Below, one piece after another: positions 45,963-54,969 of a stretch of 64,000 bases of DNA (its first letter is position 1; every line of letters begins with the position of its first letter). The position numbers and the translations under genes were made by a program. The notes below the pieces were generated by a model. The model was not told the DNA's origin. It worked only from the letters and a program-made list of their open reading frames with translations, and did no database searches. The stretch is from Roseovarius indicus (lineage in GTDB: Bacteria > Pseudomonadota > Alphaproteobacteria > Rhodobacterales > Rhodobacteraceae). The stretch is from positions 4,960,001 through 5,024,000 of the forward strand of contig NZ_CP031598.1 of the NCBI RefSeq assembly GCF_008728195.1, read 5' to 3'.

Positions 45963-47240
45963 TCAGGCCGCCTTGCGCCGCCGGCGGCGCCGGTTGCGCT
46001 TGGGCGCGGCGCCCGCGCCGTTGGCGTTGGCGGCGTTTCCGCCCCCCTGCCCGCGACGGCGGGCATTGCCGCTCCCCTTGCCGCGCGGTCCGCGCCCGCC
46101 GGGAACGGGCGTCGGGCATTCGCCGCTGGCCACCGGCACCTCGATCTTCATCAGGCGCTGGATCTGGTGCAGCAGGTCGGCATCCTCGGGCGCGCACAGC
46201 GCGATTGCCTCGCCATCCCGGCCGGCCCGCGCCGTCCGCCCGATGCGGTGCACGTAATTGTCGGGCACCTCGGGCAGGTCATAGTTGATGACATAGCCCA
46301 CATCGGGAATATCGATCCCCCGCGCCGCGACATCCGTCGCCACCAGCACGGTGATATCGCCCTCGCGGAACGCCTTGATGGCGCGGTCCCGCTGGCCCTG
46401 GCTCTTGTTGCCGTGGATCGAGGCGGCGTTGTACCCGTCACGCACCAGCCCCTTCATCAGCTTCTCGGCGCCGTGCTTGGTGCGCGCGAACACCAGCGTC
46501 AGCGCATCGTCGCTCGCCGTCAGGATCTCGCGCAGCTTGCCCGGCTTCTCGGTCTTCTCGAGGAAATGCACCGACTGGGTGATCTTGTCGGCGGCCTTGC
46601 CCGGAGGCGCCACCTGCACCTTGACCGGATTGGTCAGATAGGCGCGCGACAGCTCCTCCATCTGCTTCGGCATGGTGGCCGAGAACAGCATCGTGTGGCG
46701 CGGCGTGCCCAGCTTCGGCGCGATCTTCCTGAGCGCGTGGATGAAGCCCATGTCGAGCATCTGGTCGGCCTCGTCCAGCACCAGCGACTTCGCCTGGCTC
46801 AGGTCGACCGAACCGCGATCCATCAGGTCGATCAGCCGGCCCGGCGTGGCGACCAGAATATCCGTCCCCCGGCCCAGCGCCGCGATCTGCTTGTTGATCG
46901 ACTGCCCGCCAACCACGGTAAAGACCCGCAGCTTGGTGCCCTCGGTCAAAGGCCGCAGGTTGTCGGCGATCTGGTTCACCAGCTCGCGCGTCGGCGCCAG
47001 AACCAGCGCCTTCACCGTCTTCGGCAACGGCTTGCCGGGGTTCGACAGCAGATGTTCCACCAGCGGCACGCCAAAGGCCAGCGTCTTGCCGGTGCCGGTC
47101 TGCGCCAGCCCCATGATGTCATGCCCTTCCAGCGCCGGCGGAATTGCCTTGGTCTGGATCGGGGTCGGTTTGTCGATACCGGCACGCGACAGCGCGGCGG
47201 TGATGTTCGGCGACAGGCCGAATTCGGAAAAATCTTGCAA
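45963..47240 (-). CDS. DEAD-box ATP-dependent RNA helicase (RhlE-like)
   Basis: A 425-residue SF2 helicase. The Q motif is FGLSPNITAALSRAGIDKPT.IQ, motif I is AQTGTGKT, motif II is VLDEADQMLD (DEAD), motif III is SATMP, and motif VI is HRIGRTARAGR. The C-terminal tail is basic, with RRGQGGGNAANANGAG and a final RRRRRRK-like run suited to RNA binding. It probably acts in RNA unwinding, ribosome assembly or cold adaptation. A long leader with a strong hairpin (tgcggcct/aggccgca, 47267-47289) lies upstream. Confidence 0.92.
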   Translation of the reverse strand: MQDFSEFGLSPNITAALSRAGIDKPTPIQTKAIPPALEGHDIMGLAQTGTGKTLAFGVPLVEHLLSNPGKPLPKTVKALVLAPTRELVNQIADNLRPLTEGTKLRVFTVVGGQSINKQIAALGRGTDILVATPGRLIDLMDRGSVDLSQAKSLVLDEADQMLDMGFIHALRKIAPKLGTPRHTMLFSATMPKQMEELSRAYLTNPVKVQVAPPGKAADKITQSVHFLEKTEKPGKLREILTASDDALTLVFARTKHGAEKLMKGLVRDGYNAASIHGNKSQGQRDRAIKAFREGDITVLVATDVAARGIDIPDVGYVINYDLPEVPDNYVHRIGRTARAGRDGEAIALCAPEDADLLHQIQRLMKIEVPVASGECPTPVPGGRGPRGKGSGNARRRGQGGGNAANANGAGAAPKRNRRRRRRKAA

Positions 47241-47491
47241 AGGGTATCCTTCTTGGGCCGCGTCCCTGCGGCCTTTGCGTCAGGCCGCAACGCGGCCATA
47301 GAGGGTTTGCGCAGGCCTCGGAATGGTCGGGCGTCTCCCGTGCCATCCGGCCGTTGCGTCAAGAACCCTGCGTGATGGGGACCTAGAGGTTTGGGTGTCG
47401 CTGATGGCCCAGGTAAAAGGGCACGGCAAGCTCACGCGGCTGCGCAGCGAACAGTGCCCACATGGGGGCAAAGACCTCGAATGTCAAGCTG
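47241..47491 (-). promoter_or_regulatory. 251-base leader between HxlR and the DEAD-box helicase
   Basis: It holds no gene. The hairpin tgcggcct/aggccgca (47267-47274 with 47282-47289, loop ttgcgtc) lies just upstream of the helicase start in the transcribed direction and may act as an mRNA leader structure. Cold-shock helicases often have structured leaders, but no known family could be identified. Confidence 0.35.
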
Positions 47492-48151
47492 TTACGTCGC
47501 GGGCGCCTCGCGCCGCAGCCCGAACATGCCGACGAATTGCTGCGCTGCGGCGGCATCGCCCGCCACGCTGACCCGCCCGGCCTCCACCAGTTCGGCCAGC
47601 GGCAACCGCCCGTACACCGCCGACGCCATGCCGTTGCCATTCCCCGACAGCACGAAGGGCGCCTCCGGCGTCACCACCGGCGTCGTCACCACCTCACCAC
47701 CCACAACCCGCATCTCGAAAGCCTCGCTGCCGAAATCGAACCCGGCCACCGCGTCCTCGGCCTTCTCCGGCAAAAGGTTCACCCCCATGGAAATCATCAA
47801 TGCCGACGGGCTGATAAACCGGATCGGGTCATGCCCCGGCACCATCAGCGCCCAGCGGCACAGCGCCTCCAGCACCGGCAACAAGCCCCGGCCAGCATCC
47901 GTCAGGCTGTAGATCCCCAGCCGCTCGTCATGCACCACCACCCCGGCCTCGACCAACTGCGAAAGCCGCCCGGTCAGCACGCTCGGCGTGATCCCCGGCA
48001 CCCCCGCCCGGATCATCTGGAACCGCTTCGGCGCGAACATCAGCTCGCGCACCACCAGCAGCGCCCAGCGATCCCCGATCAGGTTCAGCGCATGGGCGGC
48101 CAGACAGCCTTCGTCATAGCGAAGGCGGGGGGATTTTGCCTGCTCAGTCAT
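47492..48151 (-). CDS. HxlR-family regulator with C-terminal SCP2-like domain
   Basis: A 219-residue protein. The HxlR winged helix (residues 1-105) shows the family signature HALNLIGDRWALLVVRELMF, then the recognition region GITPSVLTGRLSQLVEAGVV. The C-terminal half, starting after about residue 110, has SPSALMISMGVNLLPE and MASAVYGRLPLAELVEAGR, resembling the sterol-carrier-like extension found in some HxlR/ArsR proteins. It is divergent from the DUF1428 gene and probably controls it. Confidence 0.82.
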   Translation of the reverse strand: MTEQAKSPRLRYDEGCLAAHALNLIGDRWALLVVRELMFAPKRFQMIRAGVPGITPSVLTGRLSQLVEAGVVVHDERLGIYSLTDAGRGLLPVLEALCRWALMVPGHDPIRFISPSALMISMGVNLLPEKAEDAVAGFDFGSEAFEMRVVGGEVVTTPVVTPEAPFVLSGNGNGMASAVYGRLPLAELVEAGRVSVAGDAAAAQQFVGMFGLRREAPAT

Positions 48152-48250
48152 GTTTTAATAGTACCCGTTGTTTTTTACTACTGCAAGTGCAACGCTAGGT
48201 CATCGGGCCCCGATTCGCCCGGCCCGCAGCAGGACGAAAGGATCCGCGAC

Positions 48251-48985
48251 ATGACCTATTTCTCCGGCACCGTTTGCGCCGTGCCCACAGCGAACAAGCA
48301 GAAGTACCGCGACCATGCCGCCAAGGCCTGGACGATTTTCCGGAAATACGGCGCCACCCGCATGATCGAGACCTGGGGCGCCGACGTCCCCCGGGGCAAA
48401 CTCACCGACTTCTACGGCGCGGTGCAGGCGAAAGAGGACGAGACCATCGTGTTCTCCTGGATCGAATGGCCCGACAAACCGACCTCCGATGCCGCCTGGG
48501 AAAAGATGATGTCCGACCCCGAGATGGAGAAGATGTTCGACATGCCCTTCGACGGCACCCGCATGATCTATGGCGGCTTCACCCCGGTCTACGAACGGGG
48601 CGCCCATTCCGGTGCCGACTACTACCAGGGCTTCCTCCTCGCCGTCCCGGAAAAGAACCGCCAGGTCTATGCCGAGATGGCCGACGAAGGCTGGCAGATG
48701 TTCGAAAAGCTCGGCGCCCTCGGCATGATCGAGAACTGGGGCGATTACGTCCCCCACGGCAAGCTCACCGACTTCTACCGCGCCACCAAGGCCGAAGACG
48801 GCGAAATGCCCCTCTTCAGCTGGGTCGCCTGGCCCGACCGCGCCACCTGTGACGCCGCCGCCAAGCAGATGGAGGCCGACATGGCCGATTTCGACATGTC
48901 CCGGATGCCCTTCGACGGCATGCGCATGATGTGGGCCGGCTTCGAACCCCTCTTCGATTCCGCAGACATGGCGAGGGCAGCATGA
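48251..48985 (+). CDS. Tandem DUF1428 protein
   Basis: A 244-residue protein consisting of two DUF1428 repeats. Copy 1 (residues 2-115) has GTVCAVPTANKQKYRDHAAK, then MIETWGADVPRGKLTDFYGA, VFSWIEWPDKP and MPFDGTRMIYGGFTPVY. Copy 2 (about residues 122-235) has FLLAVPEKNRQVYAEMADEG, IENWGDYVPHGKLTDFYR, FSWVAWPDRA and MPFDGMRMMWAGFEPLF. DUF1428 is a dimeric ferredoxin-like family of unknown function, and here the dimer is fused in one chain. It starts a four-gene run with GST and PhnB-type genes. Confidence 0.85.
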   Translation: MTYFSGTVCAVPTANKQKYRDHAAKAWTIFRKYGATRMIETWGADVPRGKLTDFYGAVQAKEDETIVFSWIEWPDKPTSDAAWEKMMSDPEMEKMFDMPFDGTRMIYGGFTPVYERGAHSGADYYQGFLLAVPEKNRQVYAEMADEGWQMFEKLGALGMIENWGDYVPHGKLTDFYRATKAEDGEMPLFSWVAWPDRATCDAAAKQMEADMADFDMSRMPFDGMRMMWAGFEPLFDSADMARAA

Positions 48986-49653
48986 CACTCACACTCTACA
49001 CCCTCGACTGGGTCCCCGATTTCCCCCGCGGCGCGGTACGCGACATTCGCGTCCGCTGGGCGCTGGAGGAGCTGGGCCGCCCCTACACCGTCGACACTGT
49101 GCCGGGAGGGGTCAAAACCGAGGCACACGTCGCCATGCAGCCCTTCGGCCAGGTGCCCATGATCCGCGACGGCGAGCAGACGCTCTTCGAATCCGGTGCG
49201 ATCCTCATGCACCTCGGCGAAGGCACCGCGCTCTTCCCGGCCAACAAGCGCTCCGAGATCACACAGTGGATGTTCGCCGCCCTCAACACGCTCGAACCGG
49301 TCGCGATGCACTGGCTGCTGATGATCCTCGCCCAGCGCATCCCCGATTTCTTCGGCCCGCCGCCGGCGGAAGAGGTCATCGCCCACGCCCGCGCCTTCCT
49401 CATGATGCGGCTCGACCAGATGGAAACCCGGATCGCCGGGCAGGACTGGCTCACCGACGCGTTCAGCATCGCCGATATCGTCATGGCCGACACCCTGCGC
49501 ATGGTCGCCTCCGAAGACGAGCTCGGCGGCCACCCTGCCCTCACGGCCTATCTCGACCGCGCCATCGCCCGCCCCGCCTTCGAGCGCGCCATGCGCGATC
49601 ACATGGCCCACTGGGACGCCGCCGATGCCGCCCGCGAAACAGAAACAGCCTAG
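48982..49653 (+). CDS. Glutathione S-transferase family protein
   Basis: A 223-residue thioredoxin-fold plus helical protein. The N-terminal part has RVRWALEELGRPYTVDTV and the cis-proline/glutathione-binding QPFGQVPMIRDGEQTLFESG (about residues 55-74), where ES contacts the gamma-glutamyl group. The helical part carries FSIADIVMADTLRMV. It overlaps DUF1428 by four bases. It could serve detoxification; it is not an obvious maleylacetoacetate isomerase. Confidence 0.85.
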   Translation: MTLTLYTLDWVPDFPRGAVRDIRVRWALEELGRPYTVDTVPGGVKTEAHVAMQPFGQVPMIRDGEQTLFESGAILMHLGEGTALFPANKRSEITQWMFAALNTLEPVAMHWLLMILAQRIPDFFGPPPAEEVIAHARAFLMMRLDQMETRIAGQDWLTDAFSIADIVMADTLRMVASEDELGGHPALTAYLDRAIARPAFERAMRDHMAHWDAADAARETETA

Positions 49654-49665
49654 GGAGATCACGCA

Positions 49666-50148
49666 ATGACCACCCCCAAGAACACGGTCTGCCTCTGGTA
49701 TGCGACAGAGGCCGAAGAGGCCGCGACTTTCTACGCCGCAACCTTCCCCGACAGCGAAGTCACCGGCGTCAACCGCGCACCCTCCGACTACCCTGGCGGC
49801 AAGAAGGGCAATGTCATCACCGTCACCTTCACGGTGATGGGCATCCCCTGCCTCGGGCTCAACGGCGGCGACATGTTCACCCATTCCGAGGCCTTTTCCT
49901 TCCAGGTCGCCACAGAGGATCAGGAAGAAACCGACCGCTACTGGAATGCCATCGTCGGCAATGGCGGGCAGGAATCGCAATGCGGCTGGTGCCGCGACAA
50001 GTGGGGGATCTCGTGGCAGATCACCCCGCGCATTCTCTCCGACGCGCTCGCGGCTGGCGGAGACGAAGGCAGGCGCGCCTTCGAGGCGATGATGCCGATG
50101 AAGAAGATCGACGTCGCCGCCATCGAGGCCGCCCGCCGCGGCAACTGA
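49666..50148 (+). CDS. PhnB-like VOC protein
   Basis: A 160-residue protein of the PhnB/3-demethylubiquinone-like VOC group. It has VCLWYATEAEEAATFYAATF, FTVMGIPCLGLNGGDMF, FSFQVATEDQEETDRYWNAI, and CGWCRDKWGISWQITPRIL. The WCRDKWG.SWQI.P block is the family signature. It lacks the usual metal His/Glu set, so it is probably not a glyoxalase. It ends the HxlR-linked cluster (DUF1428, GST, PhnB). Confidence 0.85.
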   Translation: MTTPKNTVCLWYATEAEEAATFYAATFPDSEVTGVNRAPSDYPGGKKGNVITVTFTVMGIPCLGLNGGDMFTHSEAFSFQVATEDQEETDRYWNAIVGNGGQESQCGWCRDKWGISWQITPRILSDALAAGGDEGRRAFEAMMPMKKIDVAAIEAARRGN

Positions 50149-50169
50149 TCTCCCCGACCCACCGCGAGG

Positions 50170-50185
50170 CCGGCCGAAAGGCCGG
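50170..50185 (+). terminator. GNRA-capped hairpin after the PhnB gene
   Basis: ccggcc/ggccgg (50170-50175 with 50180-50185) is closed by the tetraloop gaaa. No T-run follows, so it may be a partial terminator. It precedes the second ACCGAC array. Confidence 0.5.
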
Positions 50186-50203
50186 ACGAGCACCGCCCGC
50201 CGC

Positions 50204-50247
50204 ACCGACGCAATACCGACAAAATACCGACGTTATACCGACGTTGG
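50204..50247. repeat. Array of four 11-bp ACCGAC units, copy 2
   Basis: Units start at 50204, 50215, 50226 and 50237: accgacgcaat, accgacaaaat, accgacgttat, accgacgttgg. The same design and a near-identical sequence occur at 28428-28470. It lies in a convergent gap between the PhnB gene and tag. Confidence 0.78.
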
Positions 50248-50258
50248 AATCCCGGCCC

Positions 50259-50828
50259 TCAGCCCAGCTTCCGGACCGGCTCGTGACAGGGGCAGGTGAC
50301 GATATGATCGTTCACCATCCCCACCGCCTCCATGAAGGCATAAACGATCGTCGGGCCGCAGAACTTGAAGCCTCTTTTCTTCAAATCCTTCGAAATTGCA
50401 CGGGAAATTTCCGTCTCCGTCGGCACCTCCGAAAGGCTTTCGAAGCGGTTCTGGATGGGCCGGCCGCCGACATGGCCCCACAGGTACCTGTCGAACCCCT
50501 GCTCCGCCTCGATCTCCTTCCAGACACGGGCGTTGCCGATGGTCGCCTCGATCTTTCCCCGGTGCCGGATGATCCCCGGATCGGCCAGGCAGCGCTGCAC
50601 CTCGGCCTCGCCCCACCCGGCAATGACATTGGGGTCAAACCCCTGAAAAGCCGCACGAAAATTGTCGCGCTTCTTCAGGATGGTGATCCAGCTCAGCCCC
50701 GCCTGGAACCCGTCGAGAATGAGCTTTTCCCACAGCGCGCGGCTGTCCCATTCGGGCACGCCCCACTCGGTGTCATGGTAGGCCTCGTAGATCGGGTCAT
50801 CGCCCACCCAGCCGCATCTGTCGCCCAT
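50259..50828 (-). CDS. tag: DNA-3-methyladenine glycosylase I
   Basis: A 189-residue repair glycosylase that removes 3-methyladenine from alkylated DNA. CGWVGDDPIYEAYHDTEWGV at the start, LILDGFQAGLSWITILKKR (HhH substrate-binding region), and ISKDLKKRGFKFCGPTIVYA are Tag signatures. Zinc ligands are expected from the first Cys, His in the HDTEWG region and a C-terminal CPCHEP. The start MGDRCGW was chosen at 50828; the longer frame upstream is non-coding. It is divergent from the EAL gene. Confidence 0.93.
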   Translation of the reverse strand: MGDRCGWVGDDPIYEAYHDTEWGVPEWDSRALWEKLILDGFQAGLSWITILKKRDNFRAAFQGFDPNVIAGWGEAEVQRCLADPGIIRHRGKIEATIGNARVWKEIEAEQGFDRYLWGHVGGRPIQNRFESLSEVPTETEISRAISKDLKKRGFKFCGPTIVYAFMEAVGMVNDHIVTCPCHEPVRKLG

Positions 50829-50933
50829 CTCGGCCCTTTCCCGACCCGGCCTGCGACAGGGTCGATCAAATTCGCACTTTAAGCCTTCCTTAGCGGCTGC
50901 GCCGCACCCTGTGAAGCGGGTGACATCAGGAGT

Positions 50934-51779
50934 ATGCAAATGGGGTACGACGCGAAAACCTGGGCCGACATTCCGGCCGGGCACGACAATCCGCTGAACT
51001 TCGCGGTAACCAGCCGGGATCGCCAGCTTATCGAAATGGTAACCGATGCGGTGAAGAATGATCGCGTGATGCTGGCCTACCAGGCCATCGTGCCCGCCGG
51101 CGCACCGGCGCGGCCCGCTCTTTACGAAGGCTTAATCCGGGTGATGGACACCACCGGCCGGATCATTCCCGCGTGCGACTTCATTGCCGAGATCGAAGCC
51201 ACCGAAACCGGCCGCATCATCGACTGCATCGCGCTGGAACAGGGCCTGAAGGCGATGCACGACTATCCCGACCTGCGGCTCGCCATCAACATGTCGGCCC
51301 GCTCGATCGGCTATCCCCGCTGGAACGAGATCCTGCGCCGTGGCCTGCGGGGCGACCCGACGGCAGGCGAACGGCTGATCCTCGAGATCACCGAAAGCTC
51401 CGCCATGCTCGTGCCCGAGTTGGTGGTCAGCTTCATGACCGACCTGCAATCCGAAGGCGTCAGCTTCGCGCTCGACGATTTCGGGTCCGGCTATACCTCG
51501 TTCCGCTATCTCAAGAGCTTCTATTTCGACATCCTCAAGATCGACGGCCAGTTCATCCGCGGCGTCGCCCACGACCCCGACAACCAGGTTCTGACCAATG
51601 CCATGCTGTCGATCGCCGAACAGTTCGACATGATCTGCATCGCCGAAAGCGTCGAAACCGCAGAAGACGCGCACTATCTCCAGCGCATCGGCATGGATTG
51701 TCTGCAGGGCTATTTCTTCGGCGCCCCCACCGTCCGCCCCCCTTGGGACACGACCGCCTGGGAAAGCGCCAGCGCCTGA
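50934..51779 (+). CDS. EAL-domain protein (cyclic di-GMP phosphodiesterase type)
   Basis: A 281-residue stand-alone EAL domain with no GGDEF or membrane part. The metal-binding signature is YEGLIRV (E-G-L in place of E-A-L), INMSARSI supplies the Asn, LEITES the Glu, and DDFGSGYTSFRYLKSFYFD (about residues 182-200) the central Asp pair and loop 6. KIDGQFIRG follows. The catalytic set appears largely complete, so it may hydrolyse c-di-GMP. The first 35 residues are a short N-terminal extension. Two ATGs lie within 6 bases of each other. Confidence 0.85.
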   Translation: MQMGYDAKTWADIPAGHDNPLNFAVTSRDRQLIEMVTDAVKNDRVMLAYQAIVPAGAPARPALYEGLIRVMDTTGRIIPACDFIAEIEATETGRIIDCIALEQGLKAMHDYPDLRLAINMSARSIGYPRWNEILRRGLRGDPTAGERLILEITESSAMLVPELVVSFMTDLQSEGVSFALDDFGSGYTSFRYLKSFYFDILKIDGQFIRGVAHDPDNQVLTNAMLSIAEQFDMICIAESVETAEDAHYLQRIGMDCLQGYFFGAPTVRPPWDTTAWESASA

Positions 51780-51931
51780 AATCCGGCGCCCTCCCTCACC
51801 TGTGACAATCGAACCGTTGCCGGTTCTCGGACCATGGGGTATCACGCCAGCAAAGACGGGGGATTCCGGGCAGGCACCCATGGCGGGCGCCGGTGCGCCT
51901 CCGGTCACGCAGTCACCTGGTGGAGGAAGAC

Positions 51932-53107
51932 ATGACCAACGTAGTTATCGCATCCGCGGCACGCACCGCCGTCGGCTCGTTCAGCGGCGCTTTTGCCAAC
52001 ACCCCGGCCCATGATCTCGGCGCTGCCGTCCTCGAAGCCATCGTCGAGCGCGCAGGCATCGACAAGGGTGAAGTGTCCGAAACCATCCTCGGCCAGGTGT
52101 TGACCGCCGCCCAGGGCCAGAACCCGGCCCGCCAGGCGCATGTCAACGCCGGCCTGCCGATCGAAAGCGCCGCCTGGGGCATCAACCAGGTCTGCGGCTC
52201 GGGCCTGCGCGCCGTGGCGCTGGGCGCCCAGCACATCCAGCTTGGCGATGCCAGCATCGTCGCCGCCGGCGGCCAGGAAAACATGACCCTCTCGCCCCAC
52301 GCCGCCCACCTGCGCGCCGGTCACAAGATGGGCGACATGAAATACATCGACACGATGATCCGCGACGGCCTGTGGGATGCCTTCAACGGCTACCACATGG
52401 GCCAGACCGCCGAGAACGTCGCCAACCAGTGGCAGATCACCCGCGAGATGCAGGACGAATTCGCCGTCGCCTCGCAGAACAAGGCCGAAGCCGCCCAGAA
52501 CGCCGGCAAGTTCCAGGACGAGATCACGCCCTTCACCGTCAAGACCCGCAAGGGCGAAACCGTGGTCGACAAGGATGAATACATCCGCCACGGCGCCACC
52601 ATCGACGCCATGCAGAAGCTTCGCCCCGCCTTCGCACAGGATGGCTCGGTGACCGCGGCCAACGCCTCTGGCATCAACGACGGCGCCGCCGCCGTGCTGC
52701 TGATGAGCGCCGATGACGCCGAGAAACGCGGCATCGAGCCGCTCGCGCGCATCGCCTCCTACGCCACCGCCGGGCTCGACCCGTCGATCATGGGCGTCGG
52801 CCCGATCAGCGCCAGCCGCAAGGCACTGGAGAAGGCTGGCTGGAGCGTCGACGACCTCGACCTCGTCGAAGCCAACGAAGCCTTCGCCGCCCAGGCCTGT
52901 GCCGTGAACAAGGACATGGGCTGGGACCCCTCGATCGTGAACGTGAACGGCGGCGCCATCGCCATCGGCCACCCGATCGGCGCGTCAGGCTGCCGTGTGC
53001 TCAACACCCTGCTGTTCGAGATGAAGCGCCGCGACGCCAAGAAAGGCCTGGCCACGCTGTGCATCGGCGGCGGCATGGGCGTCGCCATGTGCGTCGAACG
53101 CCCGTAA
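51932..53107 (+). CDS. phaA: Acetyl-CoA acetyltransferase
   Basis: A 391-residue thiolase that condenses two acetyl-CoA to acetoacetyl-CoA, the first step of polyhydroxybutyrate synthesis. The nucleophile is Cys88 in [10 protein letters not shown], the His is in [10 protein letters not shown], and the second Cys is Cys377 in [12 protein letters not shown]. The start [12 protein letters not shown] has ggaggaagac directly upstream. phaB lies 936 bases downstream, with a patatin gene in between, rather than immediately adjacent. Confidence 0.93.
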   Translation: MTNVVIASAARTAVGSFSGAFANTPAHDLGAAVLEAIVERAGIDKGEVSETILGQVLTAAQGQNPARQAHVNAGLPIESAAWGINQVCGSGLRAVALGAQHIQLGDASIVAAGGQENMTLSPHAAHLRAGHKMGDMKYIDTMIRDGLWDAFNGYHMGQTAENVANQWQITREMQDEFAVASQNKAEAAQNAGKFQDEITPFTVKTRKGETVVDKDEYIRHGATIDAMQKLRPAFAQDGSVTAANASGINDGAAAVLLMSADDAEKRGIEPLARIASYATAGLDPSIMGVGPISASRKALEKAGWSVDDLDLVEANEAFAAQACAVNKDMGWDPSIVNVNGGAIAIGHPIGASGCRVLNTLLFEMKRRDAKKGLATLCIGGGMGVAMCVERP

Positions 53108-53116
53108 ATCAAAAAT

Positions 53117-53143
53117 GGCGGGGCTTCGGCCCCGCCTTTTTTT
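53117..53143 (+). terminator. Intrinsic terminator after phaA
   Basis: A perfect ggcggggc/gccccgcc stem (53117-53124 with 53129-53136) is capped by a ttcg loop and followed by seven T (53137-53143). The patatin start codon is the next base (53144). Confidence 0.92.
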
Positions 53144-53974
53144 ATGCGCCAGATTCTGCCCGATAACCCCAAGCAGATCGTCTTTTCCGGCGGAGGGCTG
53201 AGGTGTTTCTGGCAGGGCGGGTTCATGCAGGAACTCGAAAAGACCCGGCATTACAAACCGGAGCGGATCACCGGTGTCTCCGGCGGGGCGCTCGCCGGCG
53301 CGGCCTGGCTTGGCGGCATCGAGGACCGTTTGCTTCAGGTCATGTGCGCCCGGTTCGAGGAGCAGGACAGCAACCTGAACCTGTTCGAGGACGACGACAG
53401 CGGCGTGACCCCGCACCAGACCCTCTACTGCGCGATTGTTTCAGAAGTGCTGGACGACGCGTTGCAGGCCAGAATCGCCGATGGCCCGCAATTCCAGATC
53501 CTCATCGCTCACCCGCCCGACCCGCTGCCGCCCGCCCTGTCCGGGGCGGCGATGACCGTGGCCTACGAGGCCGAGTTGCACATCAAGAACGCCCCGCATT
53601 TCGATTGGGCCGAGAAGATGGGGCTCGACTATTCGCTGGTCGATGCCAACAAGGCCGCCCGCGAAAAAGTGCTCGACGATCTCGTCTGTGCCGCCGCCGT
53701 CATCCCGCCGGTCTTCAAGCCGCCGCATTGGGATGGCCGCCCGGTCGTCGATGGCGGCATGGCGGATCAGGCCCCGATGCCCGAGCCCGACGAGGGCGAG
53801 ACGCTGATCCTGCTGACGCGCGCCTACAAGCGCCTGCCCGAGGCCGACACCCGCTATTACATCCATCCGAGCGAAGAAACGCCGGCCGACAAGATCGACT
53901 TTACCGACCCTGCCAAGCTGCAGGAAACATGGGCCTTGGGAGAGGCCGATGCGAAGAGGATTTTACGAGGGTAA
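53144..53974 (+). CDS. Patatin-like phospholipase
   Basis: A 276-residue lipid acyl hydrolase. The oxyanion hole is IVFSGGGLRCFWQGG at about residues 12-26, the nucleophile elbow is GVSGGALAG (Ser about residue 47), and the catalytic Asp is in VVDGGMADQ (DGG/A). No membrane segment or signal is visible. It is sited between phaA and phaB. The ATG directly abuts the T-run of the phaA terminator, leaving no room for an RBS on a distal promoter; MRQILPDN is needed for the GGG motif, so the start cannot be far downstream. Confidence 0.85.
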   Translation: MRQILPDNPKQIVFSGGGLRCFWQGGFMQELEKTRHYKPERITGVSGGALAGAAWLGGIEDRLLQVMCARFEEQDSNLNLFEDDDSGVTPHQTLYCAIVSEVLDDALQARIADGPQFQILIAHPPDPLPPALSGAAMTVAYEAELHIKNAPHFDWAEKMGLDYSLVDANKAAREKVLDDLVCAAAVIPPVFKPPHWDGRPVVDGGMADQAPMPEPDEGETLILLTRAYKRLPEADTRYYIHPSEETPADKIDFTDPAKLQETWALGEADAKRILRG

Positions 53975-54043
53975 CAATGTTGCGTAACCGGCCCCGGATC
54001 GGTAACACCATTACTAAGCCACGTAATGTATTGGAGGAATCAC

Positions 54044-54766
54044 ATGGCAAGAACTGCACTCGTGACCGGCGGCAGCCGGGGTATCGGTGAAGCGATCTCG
54101 AAGGCGCTGAAGGCCGAAGGCTACAACGTCGCAGCCACCTACGCAGGCAATGACGAGAAAGCCGCCGCCTTTACCGACGCCACCGGCATCAAGACCTACA
54201 AGTGGAACGTGGCCGACTACGAAGCCAGCAAGGCCGGCATCGCCAAGGTCGAGGAGGAGCTTGGCCCGATCGACATCGTTGTCGCCAATGCCGGCATCAC
54301 CCGCGATGCGCCCTTTCACAAGATGAGCCCGGAACAGTGGCAGGAGGTGGTCGACACCAACCTGACCGGCGTGTTCAACACGGTTCACCCGGTCTGGCCC
54401 GGCATGCGCGAGCGCAAGTTCGGCCGCGTCATCGTGATCAGCTCGGTCAACGGCCAGAAGGGTCAGTTCGCCCAGGTCAACTATGCCGCAACCAAGGCCG
54501 GCGACATCGGCATCGTCCGCAGCCTTGCCCAGGAAGGCGCCCGCGCCGGGATCACGGCCAACGCCGTCTGCCCGGGCTACATCGCCACCGAGATGGTGAT
54601 GGCCGTGCCGGAAAAGGTGCGGGAATCGATCATCGCCCAGATCCCGGCGGGCCGCCTTGGCGAGCCGGAAGAAATTGCCCGCTGCGTCGTGTTCCTGGCG
54701 TCCGACGACGCCCAGTTCATCAACGGCTCGACGATTTCGGCCAACGGGGCGCAGTTCTTCGGCTGA
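54044..54766 (+). CDS. phaB: Acetoacetyl-CoA reductase
   Basis: A 240-residue NADPH-dependent SDR that reduces acetoacetyl-CoA to (R)-3-hydroxybutyryl-CoA for polyhydroxybutyrate. The cofactor loop TGGSRGIGEAISKAL opens the protein, NAGITRDAPFHKM is the second cofactor block, and YAATKAG carries the catalytic Tyr-x3-Lys with Ser in VISSVN. The start has a strong ttggaggaatcac RBS. Its upstream gap (53975-54043) has several gtaac repeats that might be a promoter or a regulator site. Confidence 0.94.
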   Translation: MARTALVTGGSRGIGEAISKALKAEGYNVAATYAGNDEKAAAFTDATGIKTYKWNVADYEASKAGIAKVEEELGPIDIVVANAGITRDAPFHKMSPEQWQEVVDTNLTGVFNTVHPVWPGMRERKFGRVIVISSVNGQKGQFAQVNYAATKAGDIGIVRSLAQEGARAGITANAVCPGYIATEMVMAVPEKVRESIIAQIPAGRLGEPEEIARCVVFLASDDAQFINGSTISANGAQFFG

Positions 54767-54791
54767 ACCCATCGCCGACGACACAACGACA

Positions 54792-54818
54792 GGGCCGGTC
54801 GATCCGACCGGCCCTTTT
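54792..54818 (+). terminator. Intrinsic terminator after phaB
   Basis: gggccggtcg/cgaccggccc (54792-54801 with 54805-54814) has a three-base loop and is followed by TTTT. It ends the phaB transcript. Confidence 0.88.
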
Positions 54819-54969
54819 CCGTGACGTGGTGGTGTTTCGTGAGGTTTTGTGGCGCACAAAACGCCTGCGGGTCGCGACGGTACGCAACTGGCATCTGGTC
54901 GATCAAGCCCGTGAATTCACGCCATGACGGCTGTCATCACCTCGGTTATTCACGGCATGGAGCGCGTGT

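Noticed and set aside
47383..47640. Minus-strand frame overlapping the HxlR gene end
   Set aside because: Its first half is HxlR read in another frame; the remainder shows no conserved feature.
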